From Bacteroidales bacterium OttesenSCG-928-M11 (GTDB taxonomy: Bacteria > Bacteroidota > Bacteroidia > Bacteroidales > Azobacteroidaceae), in contig JAJDGO010000004.1 of the NCBI GenBank assembly GCA_030265685.1, forward strand, positions 1 to 47,487: DNA of 47,487 bases. Reading direction: 5' to 3'. Position 1 is the first letter of the stretch. The number at the start of each line of letters is the position of its first letter. Positions 17,905 to 25,755 of the stretch are shown piece after piece. A program made the position numbers and the translations under genes. A model generated the notes under the pieces. The model was not told where the DNA came from, ran no database searches, and saw only the letters and a program-made list of their open reading frames with translations.

Positions 17905-17954
17905 TACTTTTGATTTGACAATCAAATATTTATTCATTTAAAAAATCAAAAGTA
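17905..17954 (+). promoter_or_regulatory. Promoter and 12-bp inverted repeat before the DUF3945 gene
   Basis: TACTTTTG at 17905-17912 matches the -7 consensus, about 40 nt before the ATG. The same bases belong to a 12-bp inverted repeat, TACTTTTGATTT at 17905-17916 and AAATCAAAAGTA at 17943-17954. The right arm reaches the first base of the start codon. The repeat could be an operator, or could hide the ribosome-binding region in a leader hairpin if transcription begins upstream. Confidence 0.55.
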
Positions 17955-19438
17955 TGGATGTAAATTCAAACAACAAGTCCGGCTCTGATGAACAGATGAT
18001 GGACATTCTTCTTGTCTTTGACAAGGAAAAGAAAACGATTAATGCCGTAAAGGGTATTGATGAAAACGGGGAACTGCAAACTGTTCCGCCAAAGCAGGAA
18101 CATAACAACGATTTCCTGAAAGTGGATAAGCAGGGTAACGCTCTTGAAAATTTCTTGAAGAACTTTTTCAGCCAACTAAAAGACCCGACCCGTTTCAGTT
18201 TCTTCAAAGTAGCCCCCGAAGACACCGAACGGACAGTCAAAATCATTCAGGAGAATATCAAGAACCCGACACCTGCTGCGGATGAAATGCTTGATAAAAT
18301 CCGTATCGAGCCTAAAGACCTGAAAGTGGAAAATCCGAAAGAATCCACAGCACAGGAACAGAAGCCCGATACGAATAAGTATTTCATTGACCCTAACAAA
18401 ATCAACTGGGACGACCTGAAAAATCTGGGTATCACCAAAGAACAACTTGAAAAGTCAAAGGCTTTAGAACCTATGCTGCGTGGATATAAGTCCCCTTCTA
18501 CCTTTCCGATTGAAGCCAACTTCGGGTCAATGGTAATGAAAACGGATGCCCGTCTTTCGTTTCGTCCGGACAGTGAAGGAAATGTGGTTTTGGCAATTCA
18601 TGGTATCCGCAAAGAACCGGAACTTGACCGTCCGTTCTTTGGACACCAGTTCACTGATGAAGACAAAAAGAATCTCCGGGAAACTGGAAACATGGGAAGG
18701 ATTGTTGATGTGAAAAACTACCGTACAGGTGAGTTTGTACCTTCTTTTATCAGTATCGACCAACAGACCAATGAACTGGTATCCATGAAGGCTTCGTCCC
18801 TCAAACTACCCGATGAAATAAAAGGTGTTAGGCTGGATGAAAAACAGAAAACTGCCCTGATGGAAGGTAAAGCGGTATTCCTTGAAAATATGATTTCCGC
18901 CAAGAATAAACCATTTTCTGCCTTCGTTCAGATCAATGCGGAAAAACGCAGCCTTGAATTTATCTTTCCCGAAAAAGAGCAAAAGCAAACCCGGCAACAG
19001 GGGCAACAGCAAAGAAACGACCAGCCCGAAGGGGTTCGTATTCCCAAATCCCTTGCAGGAGTGGAATTATCCGACAAACAGCAGGCTGATTTGCGGGCGG
19101 ATAAAACCATCTATGTAAAAGGGCTGAAAGATAAAGAAGGTCAGGAATATAACGCCTATGTAAAGGTAAACCATGAAAAAGGGAAGCTAGATTTCTACAA
19201 ATTCAATCCTGATAAGGCAAAAGAGAAAGCCAAAGAAATAACCCCTGCCAACGAACATAAAACACAGGTAGCGGTCAATTCCGAAGGCAAAACGAACGAA
19301 GCGACCAAGCATACGAAAGAACCTTTGAAGCCCGGACAGGCTACACCTACTGGGGAACAGAAGAAAAAGCGGGAAGAAAAGAAAGAAGAACAGGAGCCCG
19401 ACAAACCTAAAAAGTCGCAAGGTCGCAAAATGAAATAA
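17954..19438 (+). CDS. DUF4099/DUF3945 protein of conjugative element backbone
   Basis: A 494-aa protein common in Bacteroidales conjugative transposons between the mob genes and topB. An N-terminal DUF4099-like part (to about residue 175) is followed by DUF3945-type repeats, seen as FGHQFTDEDKKNLRETGNMG and the recurring pattern PDEIKGVRLDEKQK / PKSLAGVELSDKQQ, each followed by a region ending in a similar FVQINAEKR / YVKVNHEKG strand. The last 80 residues are highly charged and disordered (KKREEKKEEQEPDKPKK). Biochemical function is unknown; placement next to a topoisomerase suggests DNA processing during transfer. Base composition returns here to that of the mob genes. Confidence 0.85.
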   Translation: MDVNSNNKSGSDEQMMDILLVFDKEKKTINAVKGIDENGELQTVPPKQEHNNDFLKVDKQGNALENFLKNFFSQLKDPTRFSFFKVAPEDTERTVKIIQENIKNPTPAADEMLDKIRIEPKDLKVENPKESTAQEQKPDTNKYFIDPNKINWDDLKNLGITKEQLEKSKALEPMLRGYKSPSTFPIEANFGSMVMKTDARLSFRPDSEGNVVLAIHGIRKEPELDRPFFGHQFTDEDKKNLRETGNMGRIVDVKNYRTGEFVPSFISIDQQTNELVSMKASSLKLPDEIKGVRLDEKQKTALMEGKAVFLENMISAKNKPFSAFVQINAEKRSLEFIFPEKEQKQTRQQGQQQRNDQPEGVRIPKSLAGVELSDKQQADLRADKTIYVKGLKDKEGQEYNAYVKVNHEKGKLDFYKFNPDKAKEKAKEITPANEHKTQVAVNSEGKTNEATKHTKEPLKPGQATPTGEQKKKREEKKEEQEPDKPKKSQGRKMK

Positions 19439-19532
19439 TTATAAACCACAAAAGCCGTGCAAACGAGCGCAGAGCCAAACTGTTTGAGCTATGCCGAGTG
19501 CAGCCGGATTTATCTAAAAATCCAATTATATA
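19439..19532 (+). promoter_or_regulatory. Structured leader upstream of topB
   Basis: The 94-nt gap has no gene. It is GC-richer than typical intergenic DNA here, with two GAGYGCAG copies (GAGCGCAG and GAGTGCAG) around an imperfect hairpin AGCCAAAC-T-GTTTGAGCT. It looks like a folded leader. No clear -7 element is seen, so topB is probably read through from the DUF3945 gene. Confidence 0.3.
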
Positions 19533-21614
19533 ATGATAGCAGTAATAGCAGAAAAACCCAGTGTGGCAAGGGATATAGCCACCGTACTGGGAGCAACACA
19601 AAAGAATGACGGGAACATTTCAGGTAACGGATATATCGTTACCTGGGCGTTCGGTCATTTGGTAGGACTTGCCATGCCTGATGCCTACGGAATCGAAAAC
19701 TTCAGGCGGGAAAATTTACCCATACTACCGCAGTCGTTCCAGCTTATTCCCCGTCAGGTAAAAACCGACAAAGGATATAAGCCCGATACTGGGACGGTTA
19801 AGCAACTCAAGGTTATTAAAGAAGTATTCGACCAATGCGATAAGATTATCGTTGCGACTGATGCCGGAAGAGAAGGTGAATTGATATTCAGGTACATTTA
19901 CCAATATCTTGAATGCCGGAAACCTTTCGTCCGCTTATGGATAAGTAGCTTGACGGATAAAGCCATCCGGGACGGATTGCAGAATCTCAAGGACGGGATT
20001 ATGTACGATAACCTTTTCCGGTCGGCAAAGGCACGAAGCGAAGCTGATTGGCTTATTGGTATTAATGCTTCCCAAGCATTAAGTATAGCTGCCGAAAGAG
20101 GGACATACTCTTTGGGACGGGTACAGACACCCACGCTGGCTATGATATGTTCCCGTTACCTTGAGAATAAGAACTTCGTTCCACAGAAGTATTGGCAACT
20201 GAAATTACAAACCGGGAAAGACAATATCGAGTTTTCAGCCCTTTCAGAAGAAAAATTCGATAACCAGCAACCTGCCATCGACAAGCTGCAAATAATAAAG
20301 GATAGCGGTCTGGTGCAGGTTAAATCGATAGAATGTAAGGAAGTGAACCAAGAACCACCGCTTTTGTATGACCTTACCACCTTGCAGAAGGAAGCCAATA
20401 CAAAACTTAATTTCTCCGCAGATAAAACGCTGTCTATTGCACAAAAACTGTATGAAGGCAAGCTGCTTTCATACCCCCGTACCGGAAGACGTTATATATC
20501 ACAAGACGTTTTCGAAGAAATACCGGAACGTATTTCCTTGCTGGAAACTTACGACCGGTTTGCCGGCTACGCAAAATCAATGAATGGTAGCAATCTGAAT
20601 TGGCGTTCGGTGGACGATAAGAAAGTTACCGACCACCATGCCCTGATTATTACCGAAAATAAGCCCGGCAGTTTACAGGCGGATGAACAGGCAATATATG
20701 AACTGGTTGCAGGAAGGATGCTGGAAGCTTTTTCGGAAAAGTGTGTCAAGGAAGTTACTTCAATTTCTCTCACCAATGGCGAGAGTATTTTTGCAGTGAA
20801 AGGAACAGTAATAAAGTCTGCCGGATGGCGGGCTGTTTTCAACGCCCAAGAAGAAGGCGAAGAAAATTCCATTTTACCAGCATTAAAAGAAGGTGAGAAT
20901 TTACCCCTTTCCGATATTGAGTTACTGGAAAAGCAGACCAAACCCAAGCCGTTACATACGGAAAGTTCGTTGCTATCGGCTATGGAGAACGCAGGAAAAG
21001 AACTGGAAGATGCAGAACTGAAAGCCAGTATGAAGGATTCCGGTATCGGTACGCCAGCGACACGGGCAGCGATTATTGAAACTCTCTTTACCCGCCAGTA
21101 TATTATCCGGGAGAAGAAAGCCCTTGTGCCGACTGAAAAGGGACTGGCGGTTTACGATATAGTCCGGGACAAGAAAATCGCAGATGTGGAAATGACTGGT
21201 ATGTGGGAAAACGCACTATCCAAGATTGAAAGCGGGGAAATGAATCCCGATACCTTCCATAAAAGTACAGAAGTTCATGCTTCACAGATAACCAGCGAAC
21301 TTTTGGGGGTACAGCTCACCTTATCAACGCAGCAGGATTTAACCTGTCCGAAATGCGGGACAGGTCGGATCCTGCTGTATCCGAAAGTGGCAAAATGTGA
21401 TGATGCTGATTGCGGGCTGGTTATCTTCCGAAACAAAAGTGATAAGCAATTAACGGATAAGCAGATTACGGAACTGGTAACAACAAAGAAAACCGGAATG
21501 ATAAAAGGTTTCAAGAGTAAAGCCGGAAAGCCCTTCGATGCTTCTCTGGGTTTTGACGACCAGTTCAATGTGGTATTCGTTTTTCCTGAAAAGAAAGGAA
21601 AATCAAGGAAATAA
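19533..21614 (+). CDS. topB: Type IA DNA topoisomerase III (TopB)
   Basis: A 693-aa topoisomerase III that relaxes and decatenates DNA by single-strand passage. The N-terminal toprim domain starts IAVIAEKPSVARDIATVLG and has VATDAGREGELIFRYIY; SLGRVQTPTLAMI follows. The active-site tyrosine is Tyr314 in LLSYPRTGRRYIS. The C-terminus has one zinc-ribbon-like cysteine set (CPKCGTG and CDDADCG) and a DUF3945-like end. ICE-borne TopB proteins of this size are usual in Bacteroidales and are needed for transfer or maintenance of some elements. A terminator follows at 21696. Confidence 0.96.
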   Translation: MIAVIAEKPSVARDIATVLGATQKNDGNISGNGYIVTWAFGHLVGLAMPDAYGIENFRRENLPILPQSFQLIPRQVKTDKGYKPDTGTVKQLKVIKEVFDQCDKIIVATDAGREGELIFRYIYQYLECRKPFVRLWISSLTDKAIRDGLQNLKDGIMYDNLFRSAKARSEADWLIGINASQALSIAAERGTYSLGRVQTPTLAMICSRYLENKNFVPQKYWQLKLQTGKDNIEFSALSEEKFDNQQPAIDKLQIIKDSGLVQVKSIECKEVNQEPPLLYDLTTLQKEANTKLNFSADKTLSIAQKLYEGKLLSYPRTGRRYISQDVFEEIPERISLLETYDRFAGYAKSMNGSNLNWRSVDDKKVTDHHALIITENKPGSLQADEQAIYELVAGRMLEAFSEKCVKEVTSISLTNGESIFAVKGTVIKSAGWRAVFNAQEEGEENSILPALKEGENLPLSDIELLEKQTKPKPLHTESSLLSAMENAGKELEDAELKASMKDSGIGTPATRAAIIETLFTRQYIIREKKALVPTEKGLAVYDIVRDKKIADVEMTGMWENALSKIESGEMNPDTFHKSTEVHASQITSELLGVQLTLSTQQDLTCPKCGTGRILLYPKVAKCDDADCGLVIFRNKSDKQLTDKQITELVTTKKTGMIKGFKSKAGKPFDASLGFDDQFNVVFVFPEKKGKSRK

Positions 21615-21675
21615 TCTGAAATTCCGTATCTTTACCACAGAAAATTCCATTATGAATAGATTTTATGCTATCTGT

Positions 21676-21724
21676 AATTGAGGATTTTTGTGGTTAGCAC
21701 CCGGTGGGGACACTGGGTGCTTTT
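21676..21724 (+). terminator. Terminator after topB with the shared 22-bp upstream motif
   Basis: The stem AGCACCC / GGGTGCT (21696-21702 and 21715-21721) with a 12-nt loop is followed by a short T run. Directly before it, 21676-21697 repeats the motif seen at 2418-2439 with two mismatches. It would end the topB transcript. Confidence 0.65.
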
Positions 21725-21730
21725 CAGTTT

Positions 21731-22156
21731 TCATTTTTTTTGCTGATTAGATATTTTAAAGTTTAGAGCAAATGCACCCTCTTTTGTACATTCGCTAAAT
21801 TCCAAAGACTTTAAATTTTGAATATTCTCATAAGTATGAATTTTAACAGCTATATATTTTGTTTGGGCAACTTCTTTATGTTCTTCTGTTGTCCAAAGGG
21901 TTTTCGTTACATCAAAATGTATATTGCCTTTTAAATTCCATGCATGTTCCTTCGCTGTTCCGCAATTATTATGGTCAATCAACAAAATAACACCTTCAAC
22001 TAAATATATATCGGGATATTTTTTTGTTACATTGTACGAGTTTAATAGGCATTTATTAGGATTTATAACAATATCATCCAATTCTAAATCCTTAGGAATA
22101 TCTTGTACCTCTACAGTGGTAGGGATACATTTTTCTTCTATTTCTTCATTTGCCAT
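21731..22156 (-). CDS. Hypothetical 141-aa protein
   Basis: I do not recognise this protein. It is 141 aa, acidic at the N-terminus (ANEEIEEKCIPTTVEVQDIP) and predicted mainly beta-strand, with no signal peptide or membrane helix. It contains DHNNCGTAKEHAWNLKG and a C-terminal ALNFKISNQQKK. It lies 46 nt downstream of the ParB-like gene on the same strand and shares its low GC content, so the two probably form one operon transcribed from the promoter at 22803. This pair sits between two backbone modules and is likely cargo. Confidence 0.55.
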   Translation of the reverse strand: MANEEIEEKCIPTTVEVQDIPKDLELDDIVINPNKCLLNSYNVTKKYPDIYLVEGVILLIDHNNCGTAKEHAWNLKGNIHFDVTKTLWTTEEHKEVAQTKYIAVKIHTYENIQNLKSLEFSECTKEGAFALNFKISNQQKK

Positions 22157-22202
22157 AGCTGATTATATATAATATTATTAAAGATGCGAGATTGTAAGAA
22201 TA

Positions 22203-22718
22203 TCAAAATTTCAAAAGAGAGAAGCTGTTCTTTGAAATTAAAAATGGTATCTTCTCAATTTTTAGGTATCGACATAAAGCAATTCTATGATTCCCGTCAA
22301 TAATTAAAATTTTATCTCCATTTGCTTCAATTAATGGTGGAATGATTTTATTGCCACCCTCAACAAAATCAATTAGCCTTGCCATTGTGTGTGGCTGACG
22401 TATTACCCAGAGGTTGTCTTTTGGGAAAATTTTATCCGACTTTTCACAATGGCATTCAACTACCTTGTCTAAATCAAGTTCTACAATCTTATAGTCAAAT
22501 GGGATATTGTTTTTTATTTCGTCAATTAATGGAGTTTTAAGATTATCTAAATTAATTGCAGTAATATCTGTTTCCCACTCAATCGCTAATTGGAAACTTC
22601 CACTTTTTATTCGTTTCTTATATTCTTTTACTTTTTCTTCAAGATGTAAGTATTCTATCCGTTGTTTTTGCATATTTTTTCGAAGCATATCTATCTCTGC
22701 CTGTGAAATATCTTTCAT
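22203..22718 (-). CDS. ParB/sulfiredoxin-fold domain protein
   Basis: A 171-aa protein with an N-terminal coiled coil (about residues 5-40) and a C-terminal ParB N-domain-like core. IPPLIEANGDKILIIDGNHR is followed by IALCRYLKIEKIPFLIS, where DGNHRI is the equivalent of the G-x-HR nucleotide/phosphate-binding motif. Upstream, KIVELDLDKVVECHC fits the first strand. ParB-fold proteins include CTPases, nucleases and ADP/ATP-dependent modifying enzymes, so the activity is open. There is no HTH, which argues against a plasmid partition role. It forms a minus-strand pair with the 141-aa gene. Confidence 0.65.
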   Translation of the reverse strand: MKDISQAEIDMLRKNMQKQRIEYLHLEEKVKEYKKRIKSGSFQLAIEWETDITAINLDNLKTPLIDEIKNNIPFDYKIVELDLDKVVECHCEKSDKIFPKDNLWVIRQPHTMARLIDFVEGGNKIIPPLIEANGDKILIIDGNHRIALCRYLKIEKIPFLISKNSFSLLKF

Positions 22719-22802
22719 ATTATATCATAAATGTCGTTTTGAACCCCAATTGAAAATTATACTTCTTTCAAACACTTTCTTGATTTTGAGGTTATTCGAG
22801 AT

Positions 22803-22810
22803 CAAAGATA
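22803..22810 (-). promoter_or_regulatory. -7 element for the ParB-like gene pair
   Basis: On the minus strand TATCTTTG matches TAnnTTTG exactly and lies about 85 nt before the ParB-like ATG. Confidence 0.55.
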
Positions 22811-22846
22811 CTCCATTCCGAAGAATAATAAGAATATAAACTAAAT

Positions 22847-23125
22847 TTAAAATCTCTCCCTTATCAACTTATGTACATCCGAAGCCTTATAGTAACACCG
22901 CCCATCATCCAGTTTGATGTAGGATAGGATACCTTTTGCCCGATAGCGTTGAAGTGTACGAGGGCTAACTTTCAGAAGGAGCATCAAATCCTGATTATCT
23001 AAAAGTTGTTCGCCATCCAAGCAATTACGTTGAGTTGTCAATCGTTCGATTTTCTTGTCTGACATATCGAACCTGTCCATTATACGTTCCATCCAAGCGA
23101 TGAATGTTTCTCTATCTATATTCAT
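22847..23125 (-). CDS. HTH protein, excisionase/MerR-like
   Basis: A 92-aa protein whose C-terminal two-thirds are a winged HTH of the excisionase/MerR type: NQDLMLLLKVSPRTLQRYRA, then GILSYIKLDDGRCYYKASDV. The pattern SPRTLQRYR-x-G is typical of small HTH proteins in Bacteroidales mobile elements that act in excision or as regulators. It lies 12 nt after the primase-helicase gene and is a paralog of the HTH protein at 25137-25472, which precedes that gene. The three form one minus-strand unit. Confidence 0.82.
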   Translation of the reverse strand: MNIDRETFIAWMERIMDRFDMSDKKIERLTTQRNCLDGEQLLDNQDLMLLLKVSPRTLQRYRAKGILSYIKLDDGRCYYKASDVHKLIRERF

Positions 23126-23137
23126 AACTATAACCGA

Positions 23138-25165
23138 TTAAAAATGACCTTTGATAAAATAACTCTGATTTGAAGGGTCTTTGATGATGATTTCCTTCTC
23201 CCGCATAAAACGGATATAACTTTTGGATGTACGTTCTTTTACATCCATAATCTGCTGTATCTGTTCGCACAAATCTATGTATGTGATATAAGTCTGTTGA
23301 TCAAAAACTTCACGGGCTACACTTAGCAGTTCTTTTTCTTTTCGCTTCTCTTTTTCTTCCCGGGGCTTTTCTCCTCGATACAAGTGCATCCCAGCTTCCT
23401 TATCCCAAGAAAAAAGCATTAACGGAACATCCAACGGACTACCTTCCCGTACCTTCAAGGCTTTCACTACTGATACGGTTGGTTCATTATCCAATTCAAT
23501 GGAGAGTATGGCAGCCGATTTACGTTGCAGTTCCGATCCCAAGTGTCCACGAAGTTTTAATCCGTTCGGAACATAGTGCAACACACAAACAATACAGGTC
23601 TGATATATTCCGGCTAATCGGTAGAGTTCATCAACAACCCGCAAACTTTCGGCTTCGTCATTGGCGGAATGTACCAAATCTGCAATACCATCAATGACTA
23701 CTAACTGAATACCGCCGTATTGATAATGAAACTTATCCATACTTTGGACGATAGCCTGTAAGCGTTCTTTGCGGGACATCCCGGTAAGACAGAAGGCTTT
23801 CAACTCTTCCGGCTTTTCCGGTTGTTTTGCCCGCTTTAATAGGTTGGAAACATTCTTAAACAGTTGTACTTCGGACTGTTCCGTATCATACAATAGAACA
23901 GCTTTGTTTTGGCTGTTCTCATCTACATTGATTCCCAATGTATCAATGCTGATGTTTTCCGGTCTGATTGACCCGGCAACCAACGCAGCAACATAGTTAC
24001 TTTTCCCAGTCCCTTCGCCACCAGTGATACATAGGATATTCCCTTGTGTACCCAGTGGCACATCCCCGGCTGATATAATTTCCTGTGCCTTTGCCGGAGG
24101 ATTATTAAAATCTATTTCGCACGATTTCAGCATAGTCATTGTATCGCTGTATAGAGTATCTAAAAAATCAAGGAAGAGTTTCAGGAACGATTCACGGCTA
24201 TTCCCAAGTCTGAAATAATCGGATATATCTTTCTCTTCTTTTGTTCCTGAAAGTGGTAATAGAAGTCGTTTTACACTGTATTCTGCCAACTGTTTTTCAT
24301 GTTTGGAAGAACTCTCAAGCCCAGTTTTATCCATATCATAAAGTAGGATGATATGTTTGAACCGAAAAGAAAGCTTGTGAATGATAGTTGCCGGAATGTT
24401 TACAGTTTCACTATTAAAGCATATTGCATGAAACCCTTTTGCAGCAAGAGAAAGAACATCTTTTTCGCCGCCAGTGATAAAGACTGTATCGCCTTTGGCT
24501 GGTAATTGTTCTAATCCGAAGCAATAATTGTCGCCAATCTCTCCGCCATATAAAAAGCGTATTTTGGAGAAGGGACGATATAGTTTGATAAATCGCTTGT
24601 TTTTGTAGCCGAAAATAGGTTCTTCTGGTGATGAAGAGACCGTATAAGGCTTGCCTTCTGAATTTTCACTTTTGAACTCCCAAACTGAACAGACTTTATA
24701 TTGTGCCAACAGTTCGGAACTGATGTCGTATTGTTTCCAGTAGTCTAATTCTACAGAGGTGAATCTTTGTTCCTGAAAAGTGTATGGTTTAGATTTTTTT
24801 TCTGGGGTAGATATGGTTGACCTTGAGGTTTGAGGGAACTGAACTACTGTATCTTCTGATATACCCAGCGACAAGTCGTTATTTATCGTTTTCAGGATTT
24901 CCACAAAATCATTGGCGTTGTTACAGTTCAATCCTTTCAGTTTGCCGACAAAGGAAAAGCAATCACCACTATACTCGTCATTCCCGAAGTCTTTCAGTTT
25001 ATATATTCCTGTTTTTCTATCAAAATAAACATTACAGGATGCTTTACTGTCTTCATATAATGGGTTCAGGAAATTCCGACCGACCCGCCACTGACCAGTG
25101 ATATAGTGCTTAAATACACTCAACCCGTTGGTAGTCCTATTTAGTATTTCGTCTTTCCTTAACAT
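23138..25165 (-). CDS. Toprim primase / RecA-fold helicase-like replication protein
   Basis: A 675-aa protein that combines a primase-like and a helicase-like half, as in phage T7 gp4-type or mobile-element replication proteins. The N-terminal region (about 30-75) resembles a DnaG zinc-finger fold, though without a clear Cys set. A toprim core follows, VFITGGEKD (228-236) and LLYDMDKTG (274-282), with the acidic Glu234, Asp277 and Asp279. The RecA-like ATPase has ITGGEGTGKSN (380-390) and a Walker B-like VVIDGIADLV. It ends in a helical, winged-HTH-like segment. It may support replication of the excised ICE circle. Overlaps the upstream HTH gene by 29 nt. Confidence 0.85.
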   Translation of the reverse strand: MLRKDEILNRTTNGLSVFKHYITGQWRVGRNFLNPLYEDSKASCNVYFDRKTGIYKLKDFGNDEYSGDCFSFVGKLKGLNCNNANDFVEILKTINNDLSLGISEDTVVQFPQTSRSTISTPEKKSKPYTFQEQRFTSVELDYWKQYDISSELLAQYKVCSVWEFKSENSEGKPYTVSSSPEEPIFGYKNKRFIKLYRPFSKIRFLYGGEIGDNYCFGLEQLPAKGDTVFITGGEKDVLSLAAKGFHAICFNSETVNIPATIIHKLSFRFKHIILLYDMDKTGLESSSKHEKQLAEYSVKRLLLPLSGTKEEKDISDYFRLGNSRESFLKLFLDFLDTLYSDTMTMLKSCEIDFNNPPAKAQEIISAGDVPLGTQGNILCITGGEGTGKSNYVAALVAGSIRPENISIDTLGINVDENSQNKAVLLYDTEQSEVQLFKNVSNLLKRAKQPEKPEELKAFCLTGMSRKERLQAIVQSMDKFHYQYGGIQLVVIDGIADLVHSANDEAESLRVVDELYRLAGIYQTCIVCVLHYVPNGLKLRGHLGSELQRKSAAILSIELDNEPTVSVVKALKVREGSPLDVPLMLFSWDKEAGMHLYRGEKPREEKEKRKEKELLSVAREVFDQQTYITYIDLCEQIQQIMDVKERTSKSYIRFMREKEIIIKDPSNQSYFIKGHF

Positions 25166-25472
25166 GAAGCTTGTGGTTAGTTATTAAATCTTGCATAGAT
25201 TCCTGAGTACTTTTTATCAAGCGACTTTCAAGCAGACGTTTGATTTCTCCTATTTTGTAGAAATTCCGTCCCCGGATTTTGGAATAGCTGACCTCACCTT
25301 TGGAGCGAAGCCGTTGCAATGTTCGGTCGCTGATTTTTAAGAATGTGCAGACTTCGTAACTATCCACCCATATTTCATCTTCATTTATATCTTCCGATTC
25401 CTGACGGTCGAGGACATAACTGGCAATGACATTAATTTTTGCTTGCAATTCCTTGAAAACTTTTGATTCCAT
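25137..25472 (-). CDS. HTH protein, excisionase-like
   Basis: A 111-aa protein with the HTH block VDSYEVCTFLKISDRTLQRL followed by RSKGEVSYSKIRGRNFYKIG. It is clearly related to the HTH protein at 22847 (shared RTLQR-x-R-x-KG). I chose ATG 25472 because GGAAG lies 8 nt before it; an in-frame ATG at 25487 would add five residues. A near-consensus -7 (GAACTTTG on the minus strand, 25511-25518) lies upstream, and the palindrome ACCCAA-G-TTGGGT at 25550-25562 is a candidate operator. First gene of the replication/excision unit. Confidence 0.82.
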   Translation of the reverse strand: MESKVFKELQAKINVIASYVLDRQESEDINEDEIWVDSYEVCTFLKISDRTLQRLRSKGEVSYSKIRGRNFYKIGEIKRLLESRLIKSTQESMQDLITNHKLHVKERRNTK

Positions 25473-25755
25473 TGTTATCACTTCCATAATGGTAACTTAT
25501 TGATTCGGTGCAAAGTTCGGAAGGATTAAAAAACTGATTTCACAAGTTTACCCAAGTTGGGTATTAATTTATTTTAGAATTGATTTATATTGCTGAAACA
25601 TAACATAATAGATGGGCGTTGAAAATCCATCATATAATTGAAAGGAACTAATTCGAGAGAAAACACTCTTCTTAACTCTATAAAAAGCAAAAGCCCCAAG
25701 TTGGGTAAACTTGGGACTTCTATAGATAAAGTAGCTATTCTCTATATAAGAAGAA
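25473..25755. repeat. Intergenic region with repeated CCCAAGTTGGGTA
   Basis: No gene is visible. The 13-mer CCCAAGTTGGGTA occurs twice in direct orientation, at 25551-25563 and 25695-25707. Around the first copy ACCCAAGTTGGGT is an odd palindrome upstream of the HTH-gene promoter. The second copy is built into the terminator hairpin of the M28 peptidase gene. The two copies mark the border between ICE backbone and the following cargo genes. Confidence 0.45.
25682..25715 (-). terminator. Terminator of the M28 peptidase gene
   Basis: Read on the minus strand, an 8-bp stem CCCAAGTT / AACTTGGG with a 5-nt loop (25695-25715) is followed by GCTTTTGCTTTTT. It lies 40 nt beyond the peptidase stop. 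Confidence 0.8.

Noticed and set aside
8611..17937. GAATAAATAT and its inverse as ends of a transposon carrying the defence-like cassette
   Set aside because: Only 10 AT-rich bases, no target duplication and no transposase; likely chance.
19440..19530. A small RNA gene before topB
   Set aside because: Folds weakly and has no promoter or terminator of its own; listed only as a structured leader.
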